Source of the DNA: Rhizobacter sp.
Lineage (GTDB): Bacteria > Pseudomonadota > Gammaproteobacteria > Burkholderiales > Burkholderiaceae_C
NCBI GenBank assembly: GCA_021153565.1
Contig: JAJKJU010000212.1
Coordinates: forward strand, 1 to 40,009
Direction of reading: 5' to 3'
Length of the DNA: 40,009 nucleotides
Shown piece after piece: positions 28,624 through 35,730 of this stretch. How positions within the stretch are numbered: the first letter of the stretch is position 1; each line of letters starts with the position of its first letter. Position numbers and translations under genes: made by a program. A model generated the notes under the pieces. The model was not told the DNA's origin. It searched no databases and saw only the letters and a program-made list of their open reading frames with translations.

Positions 28624-29970
28624 ATGAAACTCAACGATGTCAAGATCACGACGCGCCTGATGCTGGGCTTCGGCCTGGTGCTTGCCCTGCTTCTTGTGAT
28701 CGCCGCGACATCATTCGCACGCCTCGTGCAAACCCAGGCCGACCTGGACGCGGAAGTCACCACCGAGAAGGGCAAAGCCCTGCTGGCGACGATTGCTGAA
28801 AAGCGTGCCGACTATCTCGAATTGCGAGCCAAGCTTCAGCAGCACCTGACCTCTTCGGACCAGTCCGCCGTCGGCGCCTTGCTGAAAGAAAAGCTGCTGC
28901 CCAGTGTCGAGACTTACCTTGGCGCGATGAGCAAGCTGAAAAACTACGAGGACGCGCAGGCCGCGGAGCATGCCGGCGAAGTTCGCGCGCGCGTGCAAGC
29001 CGCCAAGAGGACCATGCTGATCCTTGTCATCGCAAGCCTTTTCGTGGGCATCGGCGGCGCGGTGGTCATCACACGTTCGGTGACGGGCCCGATCGGCGAA
29101 GCCGTGGAAGCCGCGCGTGTCATCGCCGACACCGACCTGTCGCACACGCTTGAATCCAGCCGCAAGGACGAGCTCGGCGAACTGCTGCACACCCTCGGCC
29201 AGATGCAGATCTCGCTGCGCCAGATCGTGGGACATGTCCGCCCGTCCACTGCCGACAGCATCACCACCGCATCCACGGAGATTGCACCGGGCAATCAAAA
29301 TTTGAGTGTCCGGACCGAACAGACTGCGTCCAACCTGCTGATGGCTGCCTCGTCAATGGAGCAACTCACGGTGACCGCCAAGCAGTCCCCCGACTCGGCC
29401 CGCCAAGCCAACCGGCTTGCCGCATCGGCTGCCGAAGTCGCCGCCCGCGGCGGCTTGGTGGAATCGCGTGTGGCGGCAACCATGGACGACATCAACGCGA
29501 GCTCGAAGAAAATCTCGGACATCAGCGGCGTCATCGACGGCATCGCATTTCAGGCCAACATCCTCGCGTTGAATGCTGCCGTGGAAGCAGCAAGAGCCGG
29601 CGACCAAGGCCGCGGCTTTGCGGTCGTGGCCGGCGAAGTACGCCGTCTCGCCCAACGCTCGGCGCAAGCCGCCAAGGAAATCAAGGGACTGATGGGCGCC
29701 AGCGTTGACACGGTCGAGGGCTCCACGCTCGTGGCCGACGCCGGCCACACGATGCAGGAAATCATCGGCTCGGTGCAACGAGTGACGAACATCATCGACT
29801 CGATCACCACCGCATCGTCCGAGCACAGTGATGGCATGCCCCCCGCCGCGTCAAGATGGTCGGCACGTTTCGCCTGGAGCACTCGGCGGGTGAGTCTGGG
29901 GCTGCACATGCACCGATGCCACAACCGGCGGCGTCAGTCCCGAAGGCCGCGAAGCCGAAGCCCGTGCTGA
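28624..29970 (+). CDS. Methyl-accepting chemotaxis protein, probably damaged (truncated sensor, frameshifted C-terminus)
   Basis: 448 codons. TM1 about 12-32, TM2 about 131-151, HAMP, then a signalling domain with the conserved tip [20 protein letters not shown]. Three departures from an intact receptor are visible. The periplasmic part is only about 98 residues, against about 155 in the neighbouring MCP. Prolines 207, 222 and 256 fall in segments that are helical coiled coil in MCP2 (for example [14 protein letters not shown]). After EHSDGM (residue 405) the frame changes: the usual [15 protein letters not shown] stretch is missing, and a normal-looking tail ([11 protein letters not shown]) continues in another frame from about 29847. 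The stop coincides with the first base of a long palindrome. ATG 28624 starts the canonical [17 protein letters not shown]; 28594 is possible. Function is doubtful. Confidence 0.85.
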   Translation: MKLNDVKITTRLMLGFGLVLALLLVIAATSFARLVQTQADLDAEVTTEKGKALLATIAEKRADYLELRAKLQQHLTSSDQSAVGALLKEKLLPSVETYLGAMSKLKNYEDAQAAEHAGEVRARVQAAKRTMLILVIASLFVGIGGAVVITRSVTGPIGEAVEAARVIADTDLSHTLESSRKDELGELLHTLGQMQISLRQIVGHVRPSTADSITTASTEIAPGNQNLSVRTEQTASNLLMAASSMEQLTVTAKQSPDSARQANRLAASAAEVAARGGLVESRVAATMDDINASSKKISDISGVIDGIAFQANILALNAAVEAARAGDQGRGFAVVAGEVRRLAQRSAQAAKEIKGLMGASVDTVEGSTLVADAGHTMQEIIGSVQRVTNIIDSITTASSEHSDGMPPAASRWSARFAWSTRRVSLGLHMHRCHNRRRQSRRPRSRSPC

Positions 29971-30128
29971 GGACATGGCCCGAAACAACTTACCGATTTG
30001 GGGGGGCTGGGCGGGCGCGCTGCGGCGTTGCTCCTCACTTATGTGGCTCGCCACACAAGTGAGGAGCGCCTTGCATCGCATCCCGCCCAGCGCCCCCCAA
30101 AACGGGAACTTATTCCGGATCATGTCCT
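29970..30128. repeat. Palindromic repeat family P2, long copy (159 bp)
   Basis: AGGACATG at 29970-29977 is mirrored by CATGTCCT at 30121-30128. Inner arms also match: GCTGGGCGGG with CCCGCCCAGC, and GCTCCTCACTT with AAGTGAGGAGC, meeting around GTGGCTCGCCAC. The whole is one imperfect palindrome with arms of about 78 bp. The outer sequence is shared with the short hairpin at 32502-32543. It occupies most of the 309-bp gap between the two MCP genes. The remaining 30129-30279 has no recognisable gene and supplies the MCP2 leader. Confidence 0.85.
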
Positions 30129-30279
30129 GAAGGAAGCCAATGAAGACGCCTGTTCTGTGGCTGCTGCCGTGCCCGCCTTTGTCGAACGTCGGGAAGACGC
30201 CGCGCCACGACGGACGACTGGGAAGACTTCTGCCTCCCCGGCGGTACTCGCGTCTCGTTTGCTTGGATAGAAAGAGACC

Positions 30280-31881
30280 ATGGGCATGTTGATGAACCTC
30301 TTGCGCCGCATGCCGATCCGACTGCGCATGATCGGCATGCTCGTCGTCATGCTGTTCCTGGTCTGCGTCGTGGGTGCCACCGGCATGCTCACGCTGGAGC
30401 ATCAGCGCGAGCAGGCTGACACCTTCATTGCACGGTCCATGACGCAATCGCGCCTGCTGACTGATATCCATCGCCTAGTCGGTGACATCAACCGTCTTGA
30501 AAAAGACATGGTCATCAACTACGAGAAACCGGAGATCGTCGCCAAGCACAAGGAGCGCTGGATCGTCGCGGTGACCGGCGCAAAGCGGACGCTCGCCTCC
30601 ATGCTCGATGCGGCGACCGAACACGAACGCCCCTTGGCGACCGAAGCGCTCAAGAACCTCGATGCCTACACGAGCGACACCGAGCGCGTGATCAAACAAG
30701 TCGAGAGCGGCGCCTACGACAACTCGCGCACGGCCGACATGATGCTGACCAGGGCCAAGGGCTCGATGGCCATCGTTGAAGACATGGTGCAGAAGATCGG
30801 TGCCGCGCTGGACGAAGGCATGGCACGAGCCAAGACGGCGCGCGAAGCAGCTGCACGAAACGCCTTCATGGCCGATGCAGCCGTCATCGCGCTCGCGGCA
30901 TTGATCATGATTCCCTTCACGCTGCTCAACATGCGCAGCATCTGCCGCCCGCTCGACGAAGCGCGCGAACTTGCAGCCACCATCGCCGAGGGCGACCTGA
31001 GCCACGAAGTGAAGGTCGAAGGCCGGGACGAAACGGCCGCGATGATGCGGGCCTTGCACGCCATGCAGAAATCGCTGCAGCGCATGGTGGAACAGGTGCG
31101 CAAGTCGAGCGACAGCATCACCATGGCATCGACCGAGATCGCCACTGGAAACCTGGACCTGTGCCATCGCACCGAGCAGACTGCCGCCAACCTCCAGCAG
31201 GCAGCGTCGTCAATGGAACAGTTCACGGGCACCATACGGCAGAGCGCAGATTCGGCACGGCAGGCCAACCAGCTCGCGACCTCGGCCGCCGAAGTGGCCG
31301 CCCGCGGGCAGAACGTGGTGTTTCAGGTGGTGAGCACCATGGACGAGATCAATGCGAGCTCGAAGAAGATAGCCGACATCATCGGCGTGATCGATGGCAT
31401 TGCGTTCCAGACCAACATCCTCGCGCTGAACGCCGCGGTGGAAGCAGCACGCGCCGGCGAACAAGGCAGCGGTTTCGCGGTCGTGGCGGGCGAAGTGCGC
31501 AGCCTTGCACAGCGCTCGGCCGAAGCCGCCAAGGAAATCAAGTCACTGATCGGGGCGAGCGTCGAACGTGTCGACGCCGGCTCGAAACTGGTGAGCGACG
31601 CCGGCCACACGATGACGGACATCGTGAATTCAGTGCAGCGCGTCACGGACATCATCGGCGAGATCACCACCGCGTCGTCGCAGCAGAGCGACGGCATCGG
31701 CACGGTGAACACATCGGTGGTGCAACTCGACCAGATGACGCAGCAGAACGCCACGCTGGTGGAGCAAAGCGCCGCAGCAGCCGAATCCTTGAAGGAACAG
31801 GCCCTGAAGCTCACCGAGCTGATGAGCAAGTTCAAGCTCGACGCGGAGCAAGCGCTTGTCGCGCCTCGCCCTCAAATTTAG
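30280..31881 (+). CDS. Methyl-accepting chemotaxis protein with 4-helix-bundle sensor
   Basis: 533 residues. TM1 about 17-38, a periplasmic 4HB_MCP-like helical domain (40-195), TM2 about 197-218, HAMP (218-270) and a full cytoplasmic coiled coil with tip [20 protein letters not shown] (372-391) and a complete return helix including [20 protein letters not shown]. It senses an unknown small ligand in the periplasm and controls CheA through CheW. The C-terminus (LVAPRPQI) lacks a CheR-binding pentapeptide. It is intact in every region where the preceding MCP is damaged, so it is probably the functional receptor of this cluster. A FliA-type promoter begins two bases after its stop. Confidence 0.95.
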   Translation: MGMLMNLLRRMPIRLRMIGMLVVMLFLVCVVGATGMLTLEHQREQADTFIARSMTQSRLLTDIHRLVGDINRLEKDMVINYEKPEIVAKHKERWIVAVTGAKRTLASMLDAATEHERPLATEALKNLDAYTSDTERVIKQVESGAYDNSRTADMMLTRAKGSMAIVEDMVQKIGAALDEGMARAKTAREAAARNAFMADAAVIALAALIMIPFTLLNMRSICRPLDEARELAATIAEGDLSHEVKVEGRDETAAMMRALHAMQKSLQRMVEQVRKSSDSITMASTEIATGNLDLCHRTEQTAANLQQAASSMEQFTGTIRQSADSARQANQLATSAAEVAARGQNVVFQVVSTMDEINASSKKIADIIGVIDGIAFQTNILALNAAVEAARAGEQGSGFAVVAGEVRSLAQRSAEAAKEIKSLIGASVERVDAGSKLVSDAGHTMTDIVNSVQRVTDIIGEITTASSQQSDGIGTVNTSVVQLDQMTQQNATLVEQSAAAAESLKEQALKLTELMSKFKLDAEQALVAPRPQI

Positions 31882-31882
31882 G

Positions 31883-31909
31883 TTCAATTTTCGGCAAACC
31901 TGCCGATAG
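31883..31909 (+). promoter_or_regulatory. Predicted FliA (sigma-28) promoter upstream of cheW
   Basis: TTCAATTT (31883-31890), an 11-base spacer, then GCCGATAG (31902-31909). This fits the enterobacterial FliA pattern TAAAGTTT-N11-GCCGATAA, with seven of eight -10 bases and exact spacing. The cheW ATG is 34 bp further on. TCGGCA and TGCCGA within it can also form a 6-bp stem. Confidence 0.6.
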
Positions 31910-31942
31910 CAAAGATCATCCCGTGTCCGAAAGGCAACCACC

Positions 31943-32461
31943 ATGAACATGATCCACGACGCCACCCAGGTGGCACGCCACGAAGCAGCCCGTGAGGCGG
32001 CAGCCGCAGGCGGCGAGTTCCTGACCTTCCGCCTCGGCGCGGAGGAGTACGGCATCGACATCCTGAAGGTGCAGGAAATCCGCTCCTATGAGCAGCCCAC
32101 CCGCATCGCCAACGCGCCCGCGTTCATCAAGGGCGTCGTGAACCTGCGCGGCGTGATCGTGCCGATCGTGGACTTGCGCGTGAAGCTCAATTGCGAATCG
32201 GTCGACTACAACAGCTTCACCGTCGTAATCGTCTTGAACGTCAAGGGCCGTGTGGTCGGCGCCGTCGTGGACTCCGTCTCCGACGTGCTCGAACTCGGCG
32301 CAGGCACGATCAAGCAAGCCCCCGAGATGCACACCTCAATGGATACCAGCTTCATCACCGGCATCGGCAGCGTCAACGACCGCATGCTGATCCTGATGGA
32401 CATCGAAGGGCTGATGACGAGCGCCGACATGGGGCTCATCAATTCGGCCACGACGCACTGA
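31943..32461 (+). CDS. cheW: Chemotaxis coupling protein CheW
   Basis: 172 residues: a short helical N-terminal extension, then a CheW domain with [39 protein letters not shown] and [15 protein letters not shown]. It bridges MCPs and the CheA P5 domain. It probably has its own FliA-type promoter. Its last 166 bases recur at 35456-35621 with about 93% identity. The cheR/cheD/cheB genes that often follow cheW in related clusters are absent; an accessory island follows instead. Confidence 0.96.
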   Translation: MNMIHDATQVARHEAAREAAAAGGEFLTFRLGAEEYGIDILKVQEIRSYEQPTRIANAPAFIKGVVNLRGVIVPIVDLRVKLNCESVDYNSFTVVIVLNVKGRVVGAVVDSVSDVLELGAGTIKQAPEMHTSMDTSFITGIGSVNDRMLILMDIEGLMTSADMGLINSATTH

Positions 32462-32501
32462 GCGTTCTTGAATCGCCTTCCGCAATCGGGCGGGCAGGCC
32501 G

Positions 32502-32543
32502 AGGACATGACCCCGGAATAGCTTCCGGTTTTGGTCATGTCCT
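32502..32543. repeat. Palindromic repeat family P2, short copy
   Basis: AGGACATGACC (32502-32512) and GGTCATGTCCT (32533-32543) are perfect inverted repeats, with an inner stem CCGGA/TCCGG. The sequence AGGACATGACCCCGGAATAG is close to the reverse complement of the right end of the P2 element at 29970-30128, so this looks like the same family with its middle deleted. It lies 40 bp after cheW and could also act as a transcript-end hairpin. Confidence 0.75.
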
Positions 32544-32544
32544 G

Positions 32545-32708
32545 AGAGGCTGAGAGCATTTCGATCATGCCCGCTCATCACGCCAAAAGACCCCCTGCTC
32601 GTCGGTACAAATGCTCGCCATAGCCCGGGCTATGGCTGCGCTCTTTGCGTCTAGATCAGGCGCCTTTTGACGTGCTGGTCGGTCACGCTCGAAAAACTCT
32701 CAGCCTCT
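32545..32708 (+). repeat. Palindromic repeat family P1, copy B (full length)
   Basis: A 164-bp element with ends AGAGGCTGAGAG and CTCTCAGCCTCT and the 16-bp centre CATAGCCCGGGCTATG. The two arms (about 80 bp) are imperfect reverse complements over their whole length. It directly abuts the short P2 element, one base apart. The open frames it contains are by-products of the repeat. Confidence 0.9.
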
Positions 32709-33009
32709 GAGCTGCAGGTGAGCGGAGGATCTGAAGATCTTCTTGACGCACACTTGGCTTGGTTATCGCTGATGAAATTTGCGCTGCCCTTCAAGCTATA
32801 GGAAGTTCGAGCGGCTCGGCACCCGGGTGGCCTCGAGTGGTTCTCAAACGAGCCCGTGACAAAATTGGCGGCCTGCGATGATGGAAATCATCGCGGCAGG
32901 CTCGACCTCTCACAGTGTCAGGTTCGATCACATCGAATCAACGAAGAGCCAATTTTTCGATCGCCCCGAGTCGCGGCAGCCTTTCTTCATCCGAAAAAAA
33001 CCAGAGCCA
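32709..33009. other. Intergenic region with hairpin upstream of lipoprotein
   Basis: About 300 bases with no gene. GCCTGCGATGAT pairs with ATCATCGCGGCAGGC at 32871-32901 around a GGAA loop, with a 3-base bulge. AAGATCTT near 32744 is a small palindrome. GC is lower than in the flagellar genes. The lipoprotein promoter should lie here but I see no convincing -35/-10 pair. Confidence 0.45.
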
Positions 33010-33588
33010 ATGAAAACCCTTCACTCAATCAACAACATCCACCGTTTTGCCCTCCCGCTCGCCATTAGCGCCATGCTCGCTTCCTGCGGCGGCGGCGGCG
33101 GGGAAAGCGGAACTGGAACTGCCGGCCTCTCGGCACAGAGCAACTCGTTCAGTGCACTGGTGGGTACGTATGTGTTGCATTGCACCGCCGGCACCAATGA
33201 TTCGGAACAAGGCACCCTCGTCGTGTCTATGCCGCAGGGCTCCGATAAGGCAAGCGCCACGATTCACAGCCAGTACTACGCAAGCAGCACGACCTGTGAG
33301 GCCAACAAGCTCGATACCGACGTCACTATTACCGGCCAGATTCGCGACTTGGCGAGCACGGTCAATCGCACGCTGGGCAGCAACACCGTGTCGGCGAAGG
33401 TGGTCGAGTTTCGCTACGACTCGCTGACCCTCTCCAATGGCACGCTGAGTGGATCGCTGCCGGCTTTCGGCGGGATGACCAAGGTGGCCTACGTCGTGAA
33501 TGGCAGCAACGTGTACTTCACCAAGGGCGCACGGCTGGCCGACGGACTGGGCGACAGTCTGACGTCGACCCCTCTAACGAAGCAGTGA
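33010..33588 (+). CDS. Predicted lipoprotein of unknown function
   Basis: 192 residues with a lipoprotein signal peptide: basic start, hydrophobic FALPLAISAMLA and lipobox LASC with Cys26, then a Gly/Ser linker (GGGGGESGTGT). The mature part is Ser/Thr-rich, probably beta-structured (FSALVGTYVLHC, VVEFRYDSLTLSNGTLSGSL), and contains two further cysteines that could pair. I recognise no family. ATG 33010 is chosen because it gives a correct signal peptide. It lies on the plus strand next to the minus-strand cassette array and seems not to belong to it. Confidence 0.75.
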   Translation: MKTLHSINNIHRFALPLAISAMLASCGGGGGESGTGTAGLSAQSNSFSALVGTYVLHCTAGTNDSEQGTLVVSMPQGSDKASATIHSQYYASSTTCEANKLDTDVTITGQIRDLASTVNRTLGSNTVSAKVVEFRYDSLTLSNGTLSGSLPAFGGMTKVAYVVNGSNVYFTKGARLADGLGDSLTSTPLTKQ

Positions 33589-33822
33589 CCCGGGCCAGAG
33601 CGCGCAAAGCCAAGAGTCTCATGAGACTGAACTCTCACGCGCGTGCTCGGCCACAAGAGCATCCACAATGCAACGGTTCGCCTGCCTTGACGCCTCGGGA
33701 TACGGGTCTTGCAGGAACTGCGCTCGTGCGCAGGGTCAGACAGGTGCACCGGGGATGTGGGGTACATAGGGGGTAGCAAGCCCTATCGGCCGGAGAGCCG
33801 CATGTTTGCCAAGGGTCCGAGG
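33589..33822. other. Gap between lipoprotein and cassette array; possible degenerate attC
   Basis: On the minus strand the HD-gene stop codon lies inside GTCTAAC (33823-33829), a correct attC 1L core, so an attC should extend leftward. No clean partner core or long pairing arms were found; ATGCAAC at 33668-33674 is the best but weak candidate for the far core. A short stem (ATAGGG with CCCTAT) is present near 33765-33787. No gene was seen. Confidence 0.35.
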
Positions 33823-33823
33823 G

Positions 33824-34333
33824 TTAGACCTTTGCATCGATGGCACCTTCAGAAAGCAACGAGTCCAACTCGACCCACAACGGGTCGCAGAGACCAACTC
33901 GGTAGGCCGAAGTTCTGAAAACCTGGTGCTCGCTCCGATAGAGCTGCCACAGGCTTTGCCTGCAGTCAGCGAGGCAAGCACGGACGTTTGCCAGCCGATC
34001 TGCTGCCTTGACCACCAGTGCTAGTTCATTTGGCCCATGCACCTGAGCCAGCTTGGCATACGTTTTGGCCTTTCGTTCTTTCCGATTGGCACCGGGCTCG
34101 TCGGTGAGCAAGCTTACGCAGGCTGCGATCTTTGGACCGAACTTGTCTTCGATTTCCGCAATGGTCGCGTCTGTGTCTTCGGCGGTGTCGTGGAGATATG
34201 CGACAACAACTGCCTCTTCACCGTAGGGCGCCGCCAGGGCTGCCACAGCATCGAGGTGAAACGAGTATGGGTGATCGCCGTACTTCTGCTCGGCATGAGC
34301 GTGGATAGCGAAGGAGCGGGCTTGTTGCTGCAT
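33824..34333 (-). CDS. HD-domain phosphohydrolase, RelA/SpoT hydrolase-like (MESH1-type)
   Basis: 169 residues. Motifs of the (p)ppGpp hydrolase fold are His11 (AIHAHAEQKYG), His26 (YSFHLDAV), the HD pair 48-49 in AYLHDTAEDTDAT with Glu52/Asp53, ERKAK at 86-90 and Asp112 in KAADRLANV. Single-domain enzymes like this remove the 3' pyrophosphate from alarmones; the substrate here is not proven. No synthetase domain is present. ATG 34333 lies 12 bp after the core end of the upstream attC, as in other cassettes; open sequence further upstream is translated attC. The stop TAA is within GTCTAAC, the 1L core of a following attC. Confidence 0.8.
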   Translation of the reverse strand: MQQQARSFAIHAHAEQKYGDHPYSFHLDAVAALAAPYGEEAVVVAYLHDTAEDTDATIAEIEDKFGPKIAACVSLLTDEPGANRKERKAKTYAKLAQVHGPNELALVVKAADRLANVRACLADCRQSLWQLYRSEHQVFRTSAYRVGLCDPLWVELDSLLSEGAIDAKV

Positions 34334-34345
34334 GGAGTCAGGGAA

Positions 34346-34471
34346 GGTCAACGTTTGAGCTGAGGGGCGAGCTCCGGCATGGCGCTTGGCCCGCCGGACG
34401 GATGATGTACCACACCGGTAGACGGGCCAAGTACCATGCCGGAGCGAGTCCACTCGAGCGAAAGGTTAGGC
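34346..34471 (-). other. attC recombination site A
   Basis: Minus strand 5' to 3': 1L GCCTAAC (34465-34471), 2L CTTTCGCTCGAG, long arms GCTCCGGCATGG and CCATGCCGGAGC with GGGCCAAG/CTTGGCCC, then 2R and 1R GTTGACC (34346-34352). It is 126 bp. The order of 2L and 2R matches known attC top strands (AATTCGTTCAAG at left, CTCAAGC-type at right). Confidence 0.8.
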
Positions 34472-34491
34472 ATCGCTCGGCCACGCGCACC

Positions 34492-34785
34492 CTAGCGGCG
34501 AGATTCGCCGTGCGCTGGATCTCGGGACTGCCCCCGTACAACCAAGACCCGGATGTGACCGTTCAACTCGCGATAGATCACGGAGTACGGGAAGTCGTGC
34601 AGTGGATGGACCCGGCGAAGGTCGTCGGCGGGTGTGCCTATACCTGGAAACTCCACCAGCAACTCGGCCACGCGCTCGAACTCGTTCAGGAAGCGGTTGG
34701 CGAGCTTCGCTCCCCCTTCGCGCCGGTAGAACCGCGCGGCTTCAAGTAAATCAAGTTCGGCTCCGCGGTGGAGGCTGTACGTCAT
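34492..34785 (-). CDS. RelE/ParE-family toxin
   Basis: 97 residues. The pattern EAARFYRREGGAKLANRFL, FPGIGTP, then FPYSVIYRELNGHIRVLVV and a basic C-terminus (RGQSRDP) fits RelE/ParE toxins, which cut mRNA at the ribosome or poison gyrase. The ParE-type ending suggests gyrase, but the target cannot be fixed from sequence. The start overlaps the antitoxin stop by four bases (ATGA). It ends 20 bp before attC site A, so the pair forms one cassette. Confidence 0.85.
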   Translation of the reverse strand: MTYSLHRGAELDLLEAARFYRREGGAKLANRFLNEFERVAELLVEFPGIGTPADDLRRVHPLHDFPYSVIYRELNGHIRVLVVRGQSRDPAHGESRR

Positions 34786-35006
34786 TCGAGGCTGGCACGA
34801 ATGCGGGCAATGGCCTCGGGGCCCGACACAAGCGTCGAGGGGTCTGCGTCGGCCTCGGCATCACGCTTAGCGGCCAGTTGGTTCCAGCGAGCGTCACGCT
34901 CGTAATCGGCATCAAGGCTGGTGATGACTTGATCCAGGAGGCGTGCACGGTCGGCTGCTGGCAACTGCAGCACCTGCTGTGCAAGGAGTTCTACGGGTAC
35001 AGGCAT
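34782..35006 (-). CDS. Addiction-module antitoxin (TIGR02574-like)
   Basis: 74 residues, acidic and helical, beginning MPVPVELLAQQVLQLPAADR and continuing RARLLDQVITSLD, the pattern of the short 'addiction module component' antitoxins that pair with RelE/ParE toxins. The C-terminal half is the expected toxin-wrapping region. ATG 35006 has GGAGAA seven bases upstream. It lies 74 bp after the end of attC site B; that spacer (35007-35080) may hold the module's own promoter, since cassette genes often lack one but TA cassettes usually carry it. Confidence 0.82.
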   Translation of the reverse strand: MPVPVELLAQQVLQLPAADRARLLDQVITSLDADYERDARWNQLAAKRDAEADADPSTLVSGPEAIARIRASLE

Positions 35007-35080
35007 GGTGTTCTCCGGGGCTCAAGGCTATAGCTTGCCACAACGCCGGAGCCGCCTCGACCACGGTGGGTGTTTGCGAG

Positions 35081-35206
35081 GCCGAACGTTTGACCTGAGC
35101 GGCCGGAAGCGGCAAGGCGCTTGGGCCGCGAGGCGCATGATATGCCTGAGCGCTTCGCGGCCCAAGTGCCTTGCCGGTGGAGGTCCGCTCAAGCGAAGGG
35201 TTGGCC
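35081..35206 (-). other. attC recombination site B
   Basis: Minus strand: 1L GGCCAAC (35200-35206), 2L CCTTCGCTTGAGC, arms GGCAAGGCACTTGGGCCGCG and CGCGGCCCAAGCGCCTTGCC, 2R GCTCAGGTCAAA and 1R GTTCGGC (35081-35087). It is 126 bp, the same length as site A, and shows strong pairing. It starts 15 bp after the stop of the small gene at 35222. Confidence 0.8.
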
Positions 35207-35221
35207 TCAGTCGCGGCCTGG

Positions 35222-35446
35222 CTACCCCTTGCACACCTTCTCGGTCACGGCGTTCTTCGTTGCGGCGTCAACGATCCAGACACACGACCTCTCCTTCTTG
35301 AGTTCTCCGGTCACTTGATAGGTGGTGCCTTCAACAGGCTTGAACTCGACGTATCCATCGACGCTGAAGAATGTTCCAGCCATCTTGCTGGCCATCTCGT
35401 GAATCGGAGCACCGGTCTGATGAGTACCAACTAGCTTCAGGCGCAT
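35222..35446 (-). CDS. Small unknown cassette gene, possibly 5'-truncated
   Basis: 74 codons from ATG 35446. The product contains GTHQTGAPIHEMASKMAGTF, then VEFKPVEGTTYQVTGELKKE and ends TEKVCKG; it looks beta-rich and small, like many cassette products. I do not recognise the family. The start lies 10 bp from the junction with cheW-derived DNA and lacks a clear ribosome binding site, so the true N-terminus (perhaps a signal peptide) may have been lost at the junction. GTTGGTA just inside the frame resembles a decayed core site. An internal ATG at 35395 is an alternative start. Confidence 0.55.
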   Translation of the reverse strand: MRLKLVGTHQTGAPIHEMASKMAGTFFSVDGYVEFKPVEGTTYQVTGELKKERSCVWIVDAATKNAVTEKVCKG

Positions 35447-35455
35447 TGGGCGGAC

Positions 35456-35621
35456 CGGCGCAGGCACGATCAAGCATGTCCCCGAGATGCACACCTCGGT
35501 GGACACCAGCTTCATCACCGGCATCGGCAGCGTCAACGACCGCATGCTGATCCTGATGGACATCGAGGGGCTGGTGACGAGCGCCGACATGGGGCTCATC
35601 AATTCGGCCGAGACGTTCTGA
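35456..35621 (+). pseudogene. 3' fragment of a second cheW
   Basis: 166 bp aligning without gaps to the end of cheW (32296-32461), with 11 differences by my count (about 93% identity), including the stop codon. It would encode the CheW C-terminus ending GLINSAETF rather than GLINSATTH. The 5' two thirds of the gene are missing and replaced by cassette DNA. The base changes suggest a diverged paralogue rather than a fresh duplication. Confidence 0.88.
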
Positions 35622-35645
35622 ACGGGAATCTGCCACCCAGCCGAA

Positions 35646-35665
35646 CACCGGGGTTCGACCCGGTG
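35646..35665. other. Hairpin between cheW fragment and permease gene
   Basis: CACCGGG (35646-35652) and CCCGGTG (35659-35665) flank loop GTTCGA, a perfect 7-bp stem. On the minus strand it lies 66 bp past the end of the permease gene and may stabilise or end that transcript. No T-run is present. Confidence 0.5.
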
Positions 35666-35730
35666 GCCGGCGGGTCACCTCGTCTGGCGGCCAGGGGTGA
35701 AGGCGAGGGGTCCACTCAATTCGAGCTCCT

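Larger units (their letters stand above)
33823..35455 (-). mobile_element. Integron-type gene cassette array without integrase (CALIN-like)
   Basis: Three minus-strand cassettes in order from right to left: a small unknown gene + attC (35081-35206); antitoxin-toxin + attC (34346-34471); the HD hydrolase-like gene, whose stop lies in a 1L core. The two attC sites are both 126 bp with matching ends, each begins 15-20 bp after a stop codon, and each is followed by a short leader and a new gene. This is the architecture of integron cassettes. No intI gene or attI site is visible here. The right edge abuts a copy of the cheW 3' end. Confidence 0.75.

Noticed and set aside
33668-33829. Third attC site after the HD gene
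   Set aside because: Only the 1L core is good; the far core and pairing arms are too weak to call a complete site, so it is recorded only as a possible degenerate attC.
34334-34453. Forty-codon N-terminal extension of the HD hydrolase-like gene
   Set aside because: The extension translates attC site A; the cassette start at 34333 fits the family and the cassette layout.
35646-35665. GGTTCGACC resembling a tRNA T-arm
   Set aside because: The T-stem does not pair in the tRNA register and no acceptor, D or anticodon arms are found around it; it is a simple hairpin.
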